Positions 1 to 7,358 of a stretch of 20,529 nucleotides of DNA are shown here, piece after piece. The notes under the pieces were generated by a model that made no database searches, was not told the DNA's origin, and saw only the letters and a program-made list of their open reading frames with translations. The position numbers and the translations under genes were made by a program. Location of the stretch: the NCBI GenBank assembly GCA_014860845.1, contig JACZIY010000308.1:1-20529 (forward strand), given 5' to 3'. The stretch comes from Anaerolineaceae bacterium. Lineage in GTDB: Bacteria > Chloroflexota > Anaerolineae > Anaerolineales > Anaerolineaceae. Numbering within the stretch: the first letter of the stretch is position 1; each line of letters begins with the position of its first letter.

Positions 1-31
1 TATTTAATAGAAATATAAATATTGTTAATAT

Positions 32-60
32 TCGACAAATGATTATAAAAATTTTCTAAT
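32..60 (+). promoter_or_regulatory. Candidate sigma-70-type promoter for tnaA
   Basis: A -35-like TCGACA at 32-37 and a -10-like TCTAAT at 55-60, each 5 of 6 to consensus, are separated by 17 bp. They lie upstream of the tryptophanase gene in a very AT-rich stretch where chance matches are common. Transcription would start near 67, leaving a leader of about 75 nt. Confidence 0.35.
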
Positions 61-74
61 CAATGAACAAATTC

Positions 75-99
75 TTTAAATATTTTGAAAATATTTAAA
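75..99. promoter_or_regulatory. 25-bp perfect palindrome, candidate operator upstream of tnaA
   Basis: Arms of 12 bp (left arm TTTAAATATTTT at 75-86, its exact reverse complement at 88-99) flank a single central G at 87. The site lies 41 bp before the tnaA start and just after the predicted transcription start, a usual place for a repressor site. It is all A/T except the centre, so chance origin in AT-rich DNA is possible. No regulator gene is visible nearby. Confidence 0.35.
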
Positions 100-140
100 T
101 ATAAGTACACTTAAAATTAATAAATCGAAGCAGGAGATAA

Positions 141-1517
141 ATGATGAACTATAAACCTGAACCTTTTAGAATAAAAATGGTTGAACCAATACGATTGATC
201 TCAAAACAAGATAGAGATGCTGCCATTAAATCAGCGGGCTACAACCTGTTCAATTTAAAAGCAGATGATGTTTTTATTGATCTTCTCACTGACTCTGGTA
301 CTGGAGCCATGAGTCAGAATCAGTGGGCAGCCATGATGACCGGGGATGAATCATATGCCGGGGCAAAATCATATTTTCGATTATCAGAAGTTATGCATGA
401 GATCTTTGGATTCGAATATTTTGTTCCTACTCACCAAGGCCGCGCTGCAGAAAATATATTAGTCAGTATTTTAGTAAAACCGGGTCAGTTTATTCCTTCA
501 AATATGCATTTTGATACAACCGAAGGAAATATCCGTGCCGGAAAAGCCTTTCCTGTAAATCTTGTCAATGAAAACGCATTTGACCCGGCAAATCTCGACC
601 CGTTCAAAGGCAATATGGATTTGAAAAAGCTGCGAGAATTCATCCAAACAATAGGATCAGAAAATATACCGTTTGGTTCAATAACAATAACCAATAATGC
701 TGGTGGTGGACAACCTGTCAGCCTGGAAAATATTCGCCAGGTAGCTGAGATTTATCACGAATATGGAATCCTGTTCTTTATTGATGCCTGCCGATTCGCT
801 GAAAATTCTTATTTCATTAAACAAAGAGAAAATGGATACCAAAACCACTCGATCCTGAATATTGCACAGGAAATTTTCAGTTATGCTGATGGAGCCTGGA
901 TGAGTGCCAAGAAAGACGCTTTGGTAAATATCGGTGGTTTTCTTGCCGTAAGAGATAATGGAATCCATCAAAAAATATGCAATGAATTAATCCTCAAAGA
1001 AGGGTTTATCAGTTATGGGGGTCTCGCAGGAAGGGATCTGGATGCAGTTGCTGTAGGACTGAGGGAAGGACTGAATGAAGATTATTTAGCATACCGTATC
1101 GGGCAAACTGCTTATTTAACTGAGAAATTATCTTCGAATGGCATTCCCGTCATGCAACCAGCTGGAGGTCATGCTGTTTACCTGGATGCAGGCGCATTTT
1201 TGCCTCATATACCCCCTCATCAATTGCCCGGGCAAACCCTGGCTGTGGCTTTATATCTGGAGGGAGCCATACGGGGGGTTGAGATTGGATCAGTTATGTT
1301 CGCTTATCCTGACCCTGATACCAGCAAAATGATCCACCCCAGGTTGGAACTGGTTCGATTAGCGATCCCCAGGCGGGTTTACACCCAGAGTCATCTGGAT
1401 TTTGTGGTTCAAACAGCAAAACAGGTTTTTGACCAGAAAGAAAATTATAAAGGGTATGAGTTCACTTATGCACCGGAATTATTAAGGCATTTTACTGCCC
1501 GCTTCAAACCTTTATAA
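141..1517 (+). CDS. tnaA: Tryptophanase (L-tryptophan indole-lyase, PLP-dependent)
   Basis: Cleaves L-tryptophan to indole, pyruvate and ammonia in the cytoplasm. At 458 aa it matches the beta-eliminating lyase family (tryptophanase and tyrosine phenol-lyase). Visible marks are the N-terminal PEPFRIK, DLLTDSGTGAMS near 48-58, the PTHQGR loop near 96-101, GGGQPVS near 188-194, and the PLP-lysine motif MSAKKDA at 254-260 (lysine pair 257/258). Tryptophanase rather than tyrosine phenol-lyase is favoured by Asp125 in HFDTTEG (the Asp137 position of E. coli TnaA, Thr in tyrosine phenol-lyase), His450 in LRHFTA (the His463 position, Phe in tyrosine phenol-lyase) and the IRGVEIGS segment. AGGAG at 132-136 is 4 nt from the first ATG and 7 nt from the second (144), so the second Met may be the true start. 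It converges on the mazG-like gene with a 6-bp overlap of the 3' ends. No tryptophan permease gene is visible, but the upstream side is cut off. Confidence 0.93.
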   Translation: MMNYKPEPFRIKMVEPIRLISKQDRDAAIKSAGYNLFNLKADDVFIDLLTDSGTGAMSQNQWAAMMTGDESYAGAKSYFRLSEVMHEIFGFEYFVPTHQGRAAENILVSILVKPGQFIPSNMHFDTTEGNIRAGKAFPVNLVNENAFDPANLDPFKGNMDLKKLREFIQTIGSENIPFGSITITNNAGGGQPVSLENIRQVAEIYHEYGILFFIDACRFAENSYFIKQRENGYQNHSILNIAQEIFSYADGAWMSAKKDALVNIGGFLAVRDNGIHQKICNELILKEGFISYGGLAGRDLDAVAVGLREGLNEDYLAYRIGQTAYLTEKLSSNGIPVMQPAGGHAVYLDAGAFLPHIPPHQLPGQTLAVALYLEGAIRGVEIGSVMFAYPDPDTSKMIHPRLELVRLAIPRRVYTQSHLDFVVQTAKQVFDQKENYKGYEFTYAPELLRHFTARFKPL

Positions 1518-2987
1518 ACCTGATTTTTTTGCCAGATCCCAAAAAGCATCTAATTCTTCCAGTGAAAAATCCTTCATGGATTTATTCAAATTCTTAACCT
1601 GTGTCTCAATAAAATTGAACCTTCGTCTGAATTTAAGATTAGTTTCTCGCAATATTGATTCGGCATCACCTCCATACCAACGAATCAGATTGACAATTGC
1701 AAATAATAAATCTCCTACTTCTTTCAATTGCGATTCTTTATCCGTGGCATTGGCAATTTCATTTACCTCTTCATGAATCTTCTCGATGACCGGTTCAACT
1801 TTATCCCAATCAAATCCGACGCGAGCAGCTCGATTTTGGATTTCCTGTGATTGTGCTAAAGCGGGGTATTCGCTAGGCACACCGGATAAAATACCGTTTT
1901 CTTTATTATTTCCATTTTCAGCTCTTTCTGACTCTTTTATCTTTTCCCAATTGGTCAGGACATGATCAACACCATCCACATGGACTTGAGAAAACACATG
2001 CGGATGACGTCGAATCAACTTTTCGCTGATTCCTTTGATTACATCAGCGATGGAGAATTCCCCGTATTCAGCAGCAATTTGAGCATGCAGCACAATTTGT
2101 AACAGCAAATCCCCTAATTCTTCCTTTAAATGATCGGGGTCTTCTTCATCCAGGGCAGATAATAATTCATAAGTTTCAGAAAGTAAATGTGGACGAAGCG
2201 TCCTATGATCCTGTTCACGATCCCAGGGACAACCATCCGGTGCTCTTAAATGTGCAATGATCTCCTGAAATTCTTCAAAAGATGAGTCTTTTTCCAGTGG
2301 GTCTACATACAAGGAAGTTAATATACCGATTTGTTTACTTCGATCCATTTCATATAATGGAATAAATTCAACTTTTTGTTGCTTTGTCCCAGCTGCATGA
2401 ATAAGTTTTACCGGGTGTTCATCCGGATAAACTTCCATCAATGTTTGTTTCACCTCAGAAGCAATCATTCTGGAATAAATTTGTGAAATCAAAACCGGAC
2501 GACTGGGAGGAAATTGTGGAAAATTTGCGTTGCCCACATCAAATGCATCTATTAGCGTGATACTGGTAAAAGGATCAATTTCCAGGGCAGTAAATGTTGG
2601 TTCCAAAAAACTGATAGCTTCCAAAACTCTGACAGGAATTCCTAATTCTTTAGCCCGTTGGTAAATTCGTGGTGAGGTTGTTTCAGCCACAAAAGGATGT
2701 CCGGGTACAGCATAGGTTATTGATTTTCCTTCTAAGGCTTTCTCAAGGATCGTATTGACAATTTTTTCATAGACTTTTTCAAAATCATCAAATTTTTGAT
2801 AGTACTCATCAAAACTTATGATTTGAATATTCTTTGGGAATCCACCTACAGCAGGATGTTGAGCTGTCCGTAAATAAATTACTTCCAATTGATTTAATAC
2901 ATCCCATGTTTGTTTAGTAAGTAGGTCTATATTTCCCGGTCCAAGACCAATAATTGTTATTCCAGTAAAAGTGTCCAATCTGTTCAC
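1512..2987 (-). CDS. mazG: YabN-like protein: tetrapyrrole methylase-like domain fused to tandem MazG pyrophosphohydrolase
   Basis: The 491-aa protein starts with a TP-methylase-like domain (about 1-225; GLGPGN at 14-19, AVPGHP at 93-98), which in the YabN family has no established methylation substrate. Two MazG modules follow. The first (about 236-355) has CPWDREQ at 253-259 and the metal-binding ExxE/ExxD set E271, E274, E290, D293. The second (about 375-485) has E407, E410, E423 and D426. MazG hydrolyses NTPs to NMP plus pyrophosphate, clearing abnormal or excess nucleotides. The annotated start is GTG with a weak ribosome site. TTG at codon 4 follows AGGTGA at a better distance and may be the real start. 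The gene lies 126 bp past rpsI, beyond a hairpin terminator, so it is probably transcribed separately. Its last codons overlap the end of tnaA. Confidence 0.9.
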   Translation of the reverse strand: MNRLDTFTGITIIGLGPGNIDLLTKQTWDVLNQLEVIYLRTAQHPAVGGFPKNIQIISFDEYYQKFDDFEKVYEKIVNTILEKALEGKSITYAVPGHPFVAETTSPRIYQRAKELGIPVRVLEAISFLEPTFTALEIDPFTSITLIDAFDVGNANFPQFPPSRPVLISQIYSRMIASEVKQTLMEVYPDEHPVKLIHAAGTKQQKVEFIPLYEMDRSKQIGILTSLYVDPLEKDSSFEEFQEIIAHLRAPDGCPWDREQDHRTLRPHLLSETYELLSALDEEDPDHLKEELGDLLLQIVLHAQIAAEYGEFSIADVIKGISEKLIRRHPHVFSQVHVDGVDHVLTNWEKIKESERAENGNNKENGILSGVPSEYPALAQSQEIQNRAARVGFDWDKVEPVIEKIHEEVNEIANATDKESQLKEVGDLLFAIVNLIRWYGGDAESILRETNLKFRRRFNFIETQVKNLNKSMKDFSLEELDAFWDLAKKSGL

Positions 2988-3054
2988 CTGATTTTCTAAT
3001 TTTGAATTCGTAATCCTTTGTAGAGCAGAATTCTAACCCAGTTTTATTAAACAA

Positions 3055-3090
3055 CACAGAACCTGAATGTAAAACAACTCAAGTTCTGTG
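3055..3090 (-). terminator. Probable intrinsic terminator at the end of the ribosomal operon
   Basis: Arms 3055-3066 and 3079-3090 form a 12-bp stem with a 12-nt loop. In the minus-strand RNA the one non-Watson-Crick position is a G-U wobble, while the plus-strand RNA would have a C-A mismatch, so minus-strand function is favoured. On the minus strand the stem is followed by TTGTTTAATAA, a modest U-tract. It begins 24 bp after the rpsI stop and precedes the mazG-like gene. An AATTTTT run on the other side could give weak plus-strand termination. Confidence 0.65.
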
Positions 3091-3113
3091 AATTTTTCGT
3101 AAAACGAAAAGAT

Positions 3114-3506
3114 TTAACGTTTTGTATAAGTAGGTGCTTTACGCGCTCTTTTAAGACCTGGTTTCTTACGTTCCTTAACACGAGCATCTCGGGTTAACAA
3201 ACCAGCTTTTCGGAGTGATGACAAATAGTCTTCGTTCATTTTTACAAATGCACGAGCTAAACCCAAACGTACTGACTCAGCCTGACCATTAACGCCACCA
3301 CCACTCACCTTGACTGTTACATCAAAACCGGAATTATCCTGGTCTACCGCATTGAAGGGTGACAGAATTGAATCCATGTCACCTAAGCGGCCGAAATAGA
3401 CATCCAGTGGTTTCTCATTAATAAGAAACTTGCCAGAACCAGAAGTGAGTCGCACACGAGCTGTACTCTGTTTTCTTCGGCCAATACCTTCATAAAATTG
3501 TGCCAT
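3114..3506 (-). CDS. rpsI: 30S ribosomal protein S9
   Basis: S9 is a small-subunit head protein whose C-terminal tail reaches the P-site tRNA. The 130-aa product has the family features: GIGRRKQSTARVRL near 8-20, GSGKFLIN near 23-30, the GGGVNGQAESVRLGLARA signature at 69-86, and a basic tail ending YTKR, the usual S9 terminus. The ATG has AAGGAG 8 nt upstream. It follows rplM by 13 bp, the near-universal rplM-rpsI pair, and is the last gene before the hairpin terminator at 3055-3090. Confidence 0.98.
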   Translation of the reverse strand: MAQFYEGIGRRKQSTARVRLTSGSGKFLINEKPLDVYFGRLGDMDSILSPFNAVDQDNSGFDVTVKVSGGGVNGQAESVRLGLARAFVKMNEDYLSSLRKAGLLTRDARVKERKKPGLKRARKAPTYTKR

Positions 3507-3519
3507 AAATCAATCTCCT

Positions 3520-3951
3520 TTACACTACAGCTTCAGGTTTCTGAGCTTCATGAGGATGCTCAGCACCGGAGTAAATTCGCAGGCGTTTGATTAATTTCCG
3601 CCCCTGTTTGGTATGAGGGATCATACCCCATACTGCTGCGCGAATAACACGATCCGGATAAATTTCCATTTGGCGGCGCATGGTTACGCTCTTCAAACCA
3701 CCTGGGTAACTCGAATGGTGGTGATACATTTTTGTATCTAACCTTTTTTGATCAATATCAAGATCTTTTGCATTGATCACAACAACAAAATCGCCCATAT
3801 CAACACCTGGTGTATATGTCGGTTTATGTTTTCCCAACAAATAACTGGCTATTTGCGTGGCCAGGCGTCCGAGCTTCTGATTCCTGGCATCAACCAATAG
3901 CCAGTTTGATTCGGGTGTGCCTTTTATGACATACGTCTTTTCCACGGTCAT
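3520..3951 (-). CDS. rplM: 50S ribosomal protein L13
   Basis: L13 is an early-assembly 23S rRNA-binding protein. The 143-aa product shows NWLLVDARNQKLGRLATQIA near 16-35, GKHKPTYTPGVDMGDFVVVI near 40-59, and the HTKQGR segment near 113-118, all typical of L13. The annotated ATG directly abuts AGAAAGG, leaving almost no spacer. The GTG at codon 3 (3943-3945) has a more normal spacing, so the true start may be two codons later. It pairs with rpsI downstream and follows truA by 33 bp. Confidence 0.97.
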   Translation of the reverse strand: MTVEKTYVIKGTPESNWLLVDARNQKLGRLATQIASYLLGKHKPTYTPGVDMGDFVVVINAKDLDIDQKRLDTKMYHHHSSYPGGLKSVTMRRQMEIYPDRVIRAAVWGMIPHTKQGRKLIKRLRIYSGAEHPHEAQKPEAVV

Positions 3952-3984
3952 CCTTTCTCTTATACAAAAAGGTTTTTTCCTTTT

Positions 3985-4737
3985 TTATTCATCAAAATTT
4001 TTATTTTGATATTGAACCTGTACCAATTCTAACCCATTCGGAATTGCCAATCCTGGCAGTTGACCAACCTGATGGTGAACTCCATCATATAATTGATCTA
4101 ATGTCCAAACTCCTTGCGCAATCTTTACTTGCAAAAAAACAATTTTTCTAACCATGTGGTAAAGAAAAGCATTTGCTTCTACCCGGAAAAGGAATTCCTC
4201 CTGGTTGTCAACCCAATTCGCTTCAAAAATCGTACGAACTGTGCTGCCATCTTTTTTGGGAGGTAATCCAAAAGCCGCAAAATTATGCGTACCGATCAGT
4301 TCCTTTGCTGCAAGTTGCAGATCCTGAAATGATACAGGAGGCCATACTCTCCATGCGTAGCGATCACGCAATGGATCTCTGGTGGGTTGGCAGTAGATGC
4401 GGTAATGATAGCAACGGGAAATTGCTTCAAAACGGGGGTGGAAAACCTCATTTGCCACCTTTACCGCATGTACTGCGACATCCTCTGGTAGATTGGCATT
4501 AAGTGCTTTCTGTAACACTTCCTCTGAATGTTTCCATTCAAAATCGAACGCAATTACCTGACCTGAGGCATGTACTCCAGTATCCGTTCTACCCGCTGCA
4601 ATTATCGATTGACCTACCCATCCTATTTTTCTAAGGGCATTTTCTATCTCAAGTTGCACAGTGCGGGTTTTTCCCTGGCGTTGAAAGCCAAAGAATTCGG
4701 ACCCATCATAAGCTATTTTGACTTGGTAACGTGCCAT
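3985..4737 (-). CDS. truA: tRNA pseudouridine(38-40) synthase TruA
   Basis: TruA isomerises uridines 38-40 in the anticodon arm of tRNAs to pseudouridine. The 250-aa product has the family fold marks: YDGSEFFGFQRQ near 10-21, the catalytic GRTDTGVHA motif with Asp52, and LYHMVRKIV near 192-200 in the C-terminal half. Length is normal for the family. It sits 23 bp after rplQ and 33 bp before rplM, so it is co-transcribed with ribosomal genes. Firmicutes usually have energy-coupling-factor transporter genes between rplQ and truA; none is present here. Confidence 0.97.
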   Translation of the reverse strand: MARYQVKIAYDGSEFFGFQRQGKTRTVQLEIENALRKIGWVGQSIIAAGRTDTGVHASGQVIAFDFEWKHSEEVLQKALNANLPEDVAVHAVKVANEVFHPRFEAISRCYHYRIYCQPTRDPLRDRYAWRVWPPVSFQDLQLAAKELIGTHNFAAFGLPPKKDGSTVRTIFEANWVDNQEEFLFRVEANAFLYHMVRKIVFLQVKIAQGVWTLDQLYDGVHHQVGQLPGLAIPNGLELVQVQYQNKNFDE

Positions 4738-4760
4738 TTCTTCCGGAAATCCCGGAGGAA

Positions 4761-5141
4761 TTATTCTTCCACCAACTCCAATAACACCATTTCAGCGGCA
4801 TCCCCCAATCGGGGTCCCAATTTAAGGACTCGGGTATAGCCACCTTTTCTGTTACTGAAGCGAGGTGCAATATCATCAAATAATTTTTTCACAATTTCGG
4901 GAGCATTCCCGAGACGCGCAGCTACCAAACGGCGTGCATTCACTTTTTCAATGTCACTACCTTCGGCGCTATTGCGCGCAACAGTAATAAGACGTTCCGC
5001 TTCACCACGAATCGAAGCTGCTTTGGCACGAGTGGTTTGAATTCGCTCATGTTCAAAAAGCTGCCGTATCATAGTTCGGCGTAGTCCTTTGCGTTGGTCG
5101 GTGGTCCGACCAAGTTTGTAACCTGCTACACGATGACGCAT
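4761..5141 (-). CDS. rplQ: 50S ribosomal protein L17
   Basis: L17 binds 23S rRNA near the peptide exit side of the large subunit. The 126-aa product begins MRHRVAGYKLGRTTDQRKGL, a nearly invariant family start, continues with RTTRAKAASIRGEAERLI-like residues, and ends with the GGYTRVLKLGPRLGDAAEMV segment typical of bacterial L17. It starts 6 bp after rpoA, with its GGAG ribosome site overlapping the rpoA stop codon, so translation is probably coupled to rpoA. Confidence 0.98.
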   Translation of the reverse strand: MRHRVAGYKLGRTTDQRKGLRRTMIRQLFEHERIQTTRAKAASIRGEAERLITVARNSAEGSDIEKVNARRLVAARLGNAPEIVKKLFDDIAPRFSNRKGGYTRVLKLGPRLGDAAEMVLLELVEE

Positions 5142-5147
5142 AGTTGC

Positions 5148-6125
5148 TTACTCCGTCTCATCTTCTTCTTCATCTTGTTGTAAGAAACCTTTTTCGATCA
5201 TTTTTTGGCGTAACTCATCCAGGCTTTTCTCACCGAAATTGCGAATGGACATCACTGCCTCTTCGCCTTTTTCCAGTAAGTCAAGTACATCACCGACAGT
5301 GGTTACACCCGTGCGTTTCAAAGAATTGAAAACACGAACTGATAAATCGAGGTTTTCGATCGGTGTCTCAGCAGCTTCACTGGTTAATCGACTTCCACCA
5401 GTTGGCTCCTGTTCACTACTTACAACAAATGTTTCTTCCGAAATACCAGAAATGAAGCGTAAATGGTCAATAAGAACTTTTGAAGCTTCCCCAAGAGCTT
5501 TTTCGGGTTCTAGAGTTCCATCAGTCCAAATTTCCAGTTCCAATCGATCAAAATTTGTGCTTTGACCAACTCGGGCTGAACCGACAATGTAGTTTACACG
5601 TCGAACCGGGCTGTAGATTGCATCTACGGGTAATTCACCAATTGGTAAACGACCACTACGATCGGATGCAGGAGAATAGCCGCGACCACGTTCAACCGTA
5701 AAGTCAATTTCTAACCGAGTTTGATTATCATCAACAGTAAATAAATACAACTCTGGATTTACTACTTCCACTTCAGCGGGTACTTGAATATCTGCTGCAG
5801 TGACAACACCTTCTCCACGTACTTCCAGGTGTAAATGAGCTGAATCAGTATCATGCAGAATTAAGTGCAATTGCTTAATTTGAAGCATCACCTGAATTAC
5901 GTCTTCCCGTACTCCCGGAATGTCGCTAAACTCATGCAGGACATCCGAAATTCGTACGGAAGTGACCGCTGCTCCATCCAGCGAGGAAAGCAGTACTCGG
6001 CGTAATGTATTGCCAAGGGTGACACCGTATCCCCTCTCAAGGGGACTGATGATAAATTTACCGTAATTTCTCGCTTCGGCTTCTCGTTCTACTTTCGGCG
6101 TTACCATACTACTTAAGGCGCACAC
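5148..6125 (-). CDS. rpoA: DNA-directed RNA polymerase alpha subunit
   Basis: The alpha dimer nucleates RNA polymerase assembly. The 325-aa product has an N-terminal dimerisation domain (about 1-235) with SPLERGYGVTLGNTLRRVLLSS-type motif near 27-48, an acidic linker, and a C-terminal helix-hairpin-helix domain (about 257-315). Arg264 matches E. coli Arg265, which contacts UP-element DNA and activators. It ends in an acidic tail (QDEEEDETE). The annotated start is GTG at 6123-6125 with AGGGGTG 4 nt upstream. An ATG at codon 7 (6105-6107) would also give a normal alpha N-terminus but has a weak ribosome site. It lies 48 bp after rpsD. Confidence 0.97.
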   Translation of the reverse strand: MCALSSMVTPKVEREAEARNYGKFIISPLERGYGVTLGNTLRRVLLSSLDGAAVTSVRISDVLHEFSDIPGVREDVIQVMLQIKQLHLILHDTDSAHLHLEVRGEGVVTAADIQVPAEVEVVNPELYLFTVDDNQTRLEIDFTVERGRGYSPASDRSGRLPIGELPVDAIYSPVRRVNYIVGSARVGQSTNFDRLELEIWTDGTLEPEKALGEASKVLIDHLRFISGISEETFVVSSEQEPTGGSRLTSEAAETPIENLDLSVRVFNSLKRTGVTTVGDVLDLLEKGEEAVMSIRNFGEKSLDELRQKMIEKGFLQQDEEEDETE

Positions 6126-6173
6126 GTTTCACCCCTTCCAGATAACTCAGTGAACTCATTTTATTAATTCTCA

Positions 6174-6812
6174 TTACCGTGAGTAATACTCAACAATCAA
6201 CTGTTCATCAAGGGTGCCATCAATCTCTGCGCGTTCCGGGAAGCGAGTGACTTTGCCACTCATTTTACCTAAATCACGATCGAGCCATAATGATGACGCT
6301 CTTTTTTCTGCAACTTCAGCCATATCTTTGAAGAAATCAAGTTTTGCTGAACCTTCACGCAAAGTCACAGCATCCCCAACCTTTAAGATCATGGAAGGAA
6401 TGTCTGCTTTAATGTCATTGACAGTGAAGTGGCCATGATTGACCAGTTGACGAGCCTGAGCGCGGCTATCTGCCAAACCTAGGCGATAAACAACATTATC
6501 GAGACGAAGTTCCAGCATTTGAAGTAAATTCAAACCTGTCAAACCACGTTTTCTCAAGGCGTCTGAATAATAACGTCTGAATTGACGTTCCAAAACACCA
6601 TATGTGCGGCGAGCACGCTGTTTTGCACGCAGCTGGCGTGAATAGTCGGATCCTCTATCGGAACGAGCTGATTGAGCACGACCATGAACACCAGGTGCAT
6701 AGTTGCGTTTTTCTAATGCACATTTTGGACTGAAGCAGCGCGCACCTTTAAGGTAGAGTTTTTCTCCTTCGCGCCGACATAATTTACATACCGGACCGGT
6801 ATATCTTGCCAT
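6174..6812 (-). CDS. rpsD: 30S ribosomal protein S4 (zinc-binding form)
   Basis: S4 is a primary 16S rRNA-binding protein that nucleates assembly of the 30S body and in some bacteria represses its own operon. The 212-aa product carries a zinc-type N-terminus with Cys9, Cys12, Cys26 and Cys31. The S4 RNA-binding domain (about 97-160) includes the signature with [12 protein letters not shown] at 103-114 and [10 protein letters not shown] at 120-129. The C-terminus ends VEYYSR as in most S4. It sits in the usual rpsK-rpsD-rpoA order, 22 bp after rpsK. Confidence 0.98.
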   Translation of the reverse strand: MARYTGPVCKLCRREGEKLYLKGARCFSPKCALEKRNYAPGVHGRAQSARSDRGSDYSRQLRAKQRARRTYGVLERQFRRYYSDALRKRGLTGLNLLQMLELRLDNVVYRLGLADSRAQARQLVNHGHFTVNDIKADIPSMILKVGDAVTLREGSAKLDFFKDMAEVAEKRASSLWLDRDLGKMSGKVTRFPERAEIDGTLDEQLIVEYYSR

Positions 6813-6834
6813 AACTACCCTCTCTTATTCTGAT

Positions 6835-7239
6835 TTAGACGCGGCGTTTCTTCGGTGGCCGGCAACCATTGTGTGGTACCGGTGTAATATCTGCGATTGA
6901 ACGGACTTTAATTCCCATGCCTTGTATGGCACGGATTGCAGATTCACGTCCAGGACCGGGACCTTTGATAATTAGATCCACTTCCTGTACACCCATTTGT
7001 TGTGCAGTTTTGAGTGCTTGTTCAGCAGCCAACCGTGCTGCAAATGGTGTGCTTTTACGGGAACCTTTAAAACCCGCTGATCCAGAACTCGCCCAACAAA
7101 CTGTGTTTCCCTGTAAATCGGAGACAGTCACAATTGTGTTGTTGAATGAAGCAAAAATATGCACCTCGGCGGTGGATAATTGTCGCTTCACTTTTCGAGC
7201 CGAAGCAGAGCGTCTAGCTGTTCTTACGTTTTGAGCCAT
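6835..7239 (-). CDS. rpsK: 30S ribosomal protein S11
   Basis: S11 forms part of the 30S platform around the mRNA exit. The 134-aa product has [16 protein letters not shown] near 26-41, the [12 protein letters not shown] signature near 93-104 and the conserved C-terminus [12 protein letters not shown] at 123-134. It has a basic N-terminal extension. It is preceded by a 119-bp spacer after rpsM that contains a hairpin and a possible extended -10 promoter, the largest gap inside the alpha-type group. Confidence 0.98.
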   Translation of the reverse strand: MAQNVRTARRSASARKVKRQLSTAEVHIFASFNNTIVTVSDLQGNTVCWASSGSAGFKGSRKSTPFAARLAAEQALKTAQQMGVQEVDLIIKGPGPGRESAIRAIQGMGIKVRSIADITPVPHNGCRPPKKRRV

Positions 7240-7292
7240 TTTTCCTCACTAACCTCTTTATTCAGTTCTCAACATCATAACCTGTTTGTTTT

Positions 7293-7344
7293 TTGATTGG
7301 GTTGCCGCGGTATGTAAGAGGGGTGTTATACCATTCCCAATCAA
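7293..7344 (-). other. Hairpin in the rpsM-rpsK spacer
   Basis: TTGATTGGG and CCCAATCAA (7336-7344 with 7293-7301) form a perfect 9-bp outer stem. A further 5-bp stem, GGTAT with ATACC (7328-7332 with 7309-7313), forms inside it with a 14-nt loop. On the minus strand the stem is followed by A-rich sequence, not U residues, so it does not look like an intrinsic terminator. It could be a processing site or a binding site for a ribosomal protein such as S4. A promoter candidate at 7325-7352 overlaps it, so both cannot act in the same transcript. Confidence 0.4.
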
Positions 7345-7352
7345 TCATCCAA
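7325..7352 (-). promoter_or_regulatory. Candidate extended -10 promoter before rpsK
   Basis: On the minus strand TTGGAT (7347-7352), a 16-bp spacer and TATAAC (7325-7330, 5 of 6) are present. TG precedes the -10 by one base, giving TGGTATAAC, an extended -10 form. The -35 match is poor (3 of 6). If active it would start a transcript near 7318 for rpsK-rpsD-rpoA-rplQ and downstream genes. Confidence 0.3.
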
Positions 7353-7358
7353 TCAGGA

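Noticed and set aside
63..98. 11-codon ORF (MNKFFKYFENI) before tnaA as a TnaC-like leader peptide
   Set aside because: No tryptophan codon, no ribosome-binding site, and its ATG lies upstream of the predicted transcription start. It overlaps the palindrome by chance.
3966..3985. AAAAAGG/CCTTTTT hairpin in the truA-rplM gap as a terminator
   Set aside because: Only two G-C pairs, overlaps the truA stop codon, lacks a U-tract on the minus strand, and lies in front of rplM-rpsI, which are expected to be co-transcribed.
4173..4502. 109-codon plus-strand frame inside truA
   Set aside because: Antisense to a well-supported truA; no ribosome site or motif.
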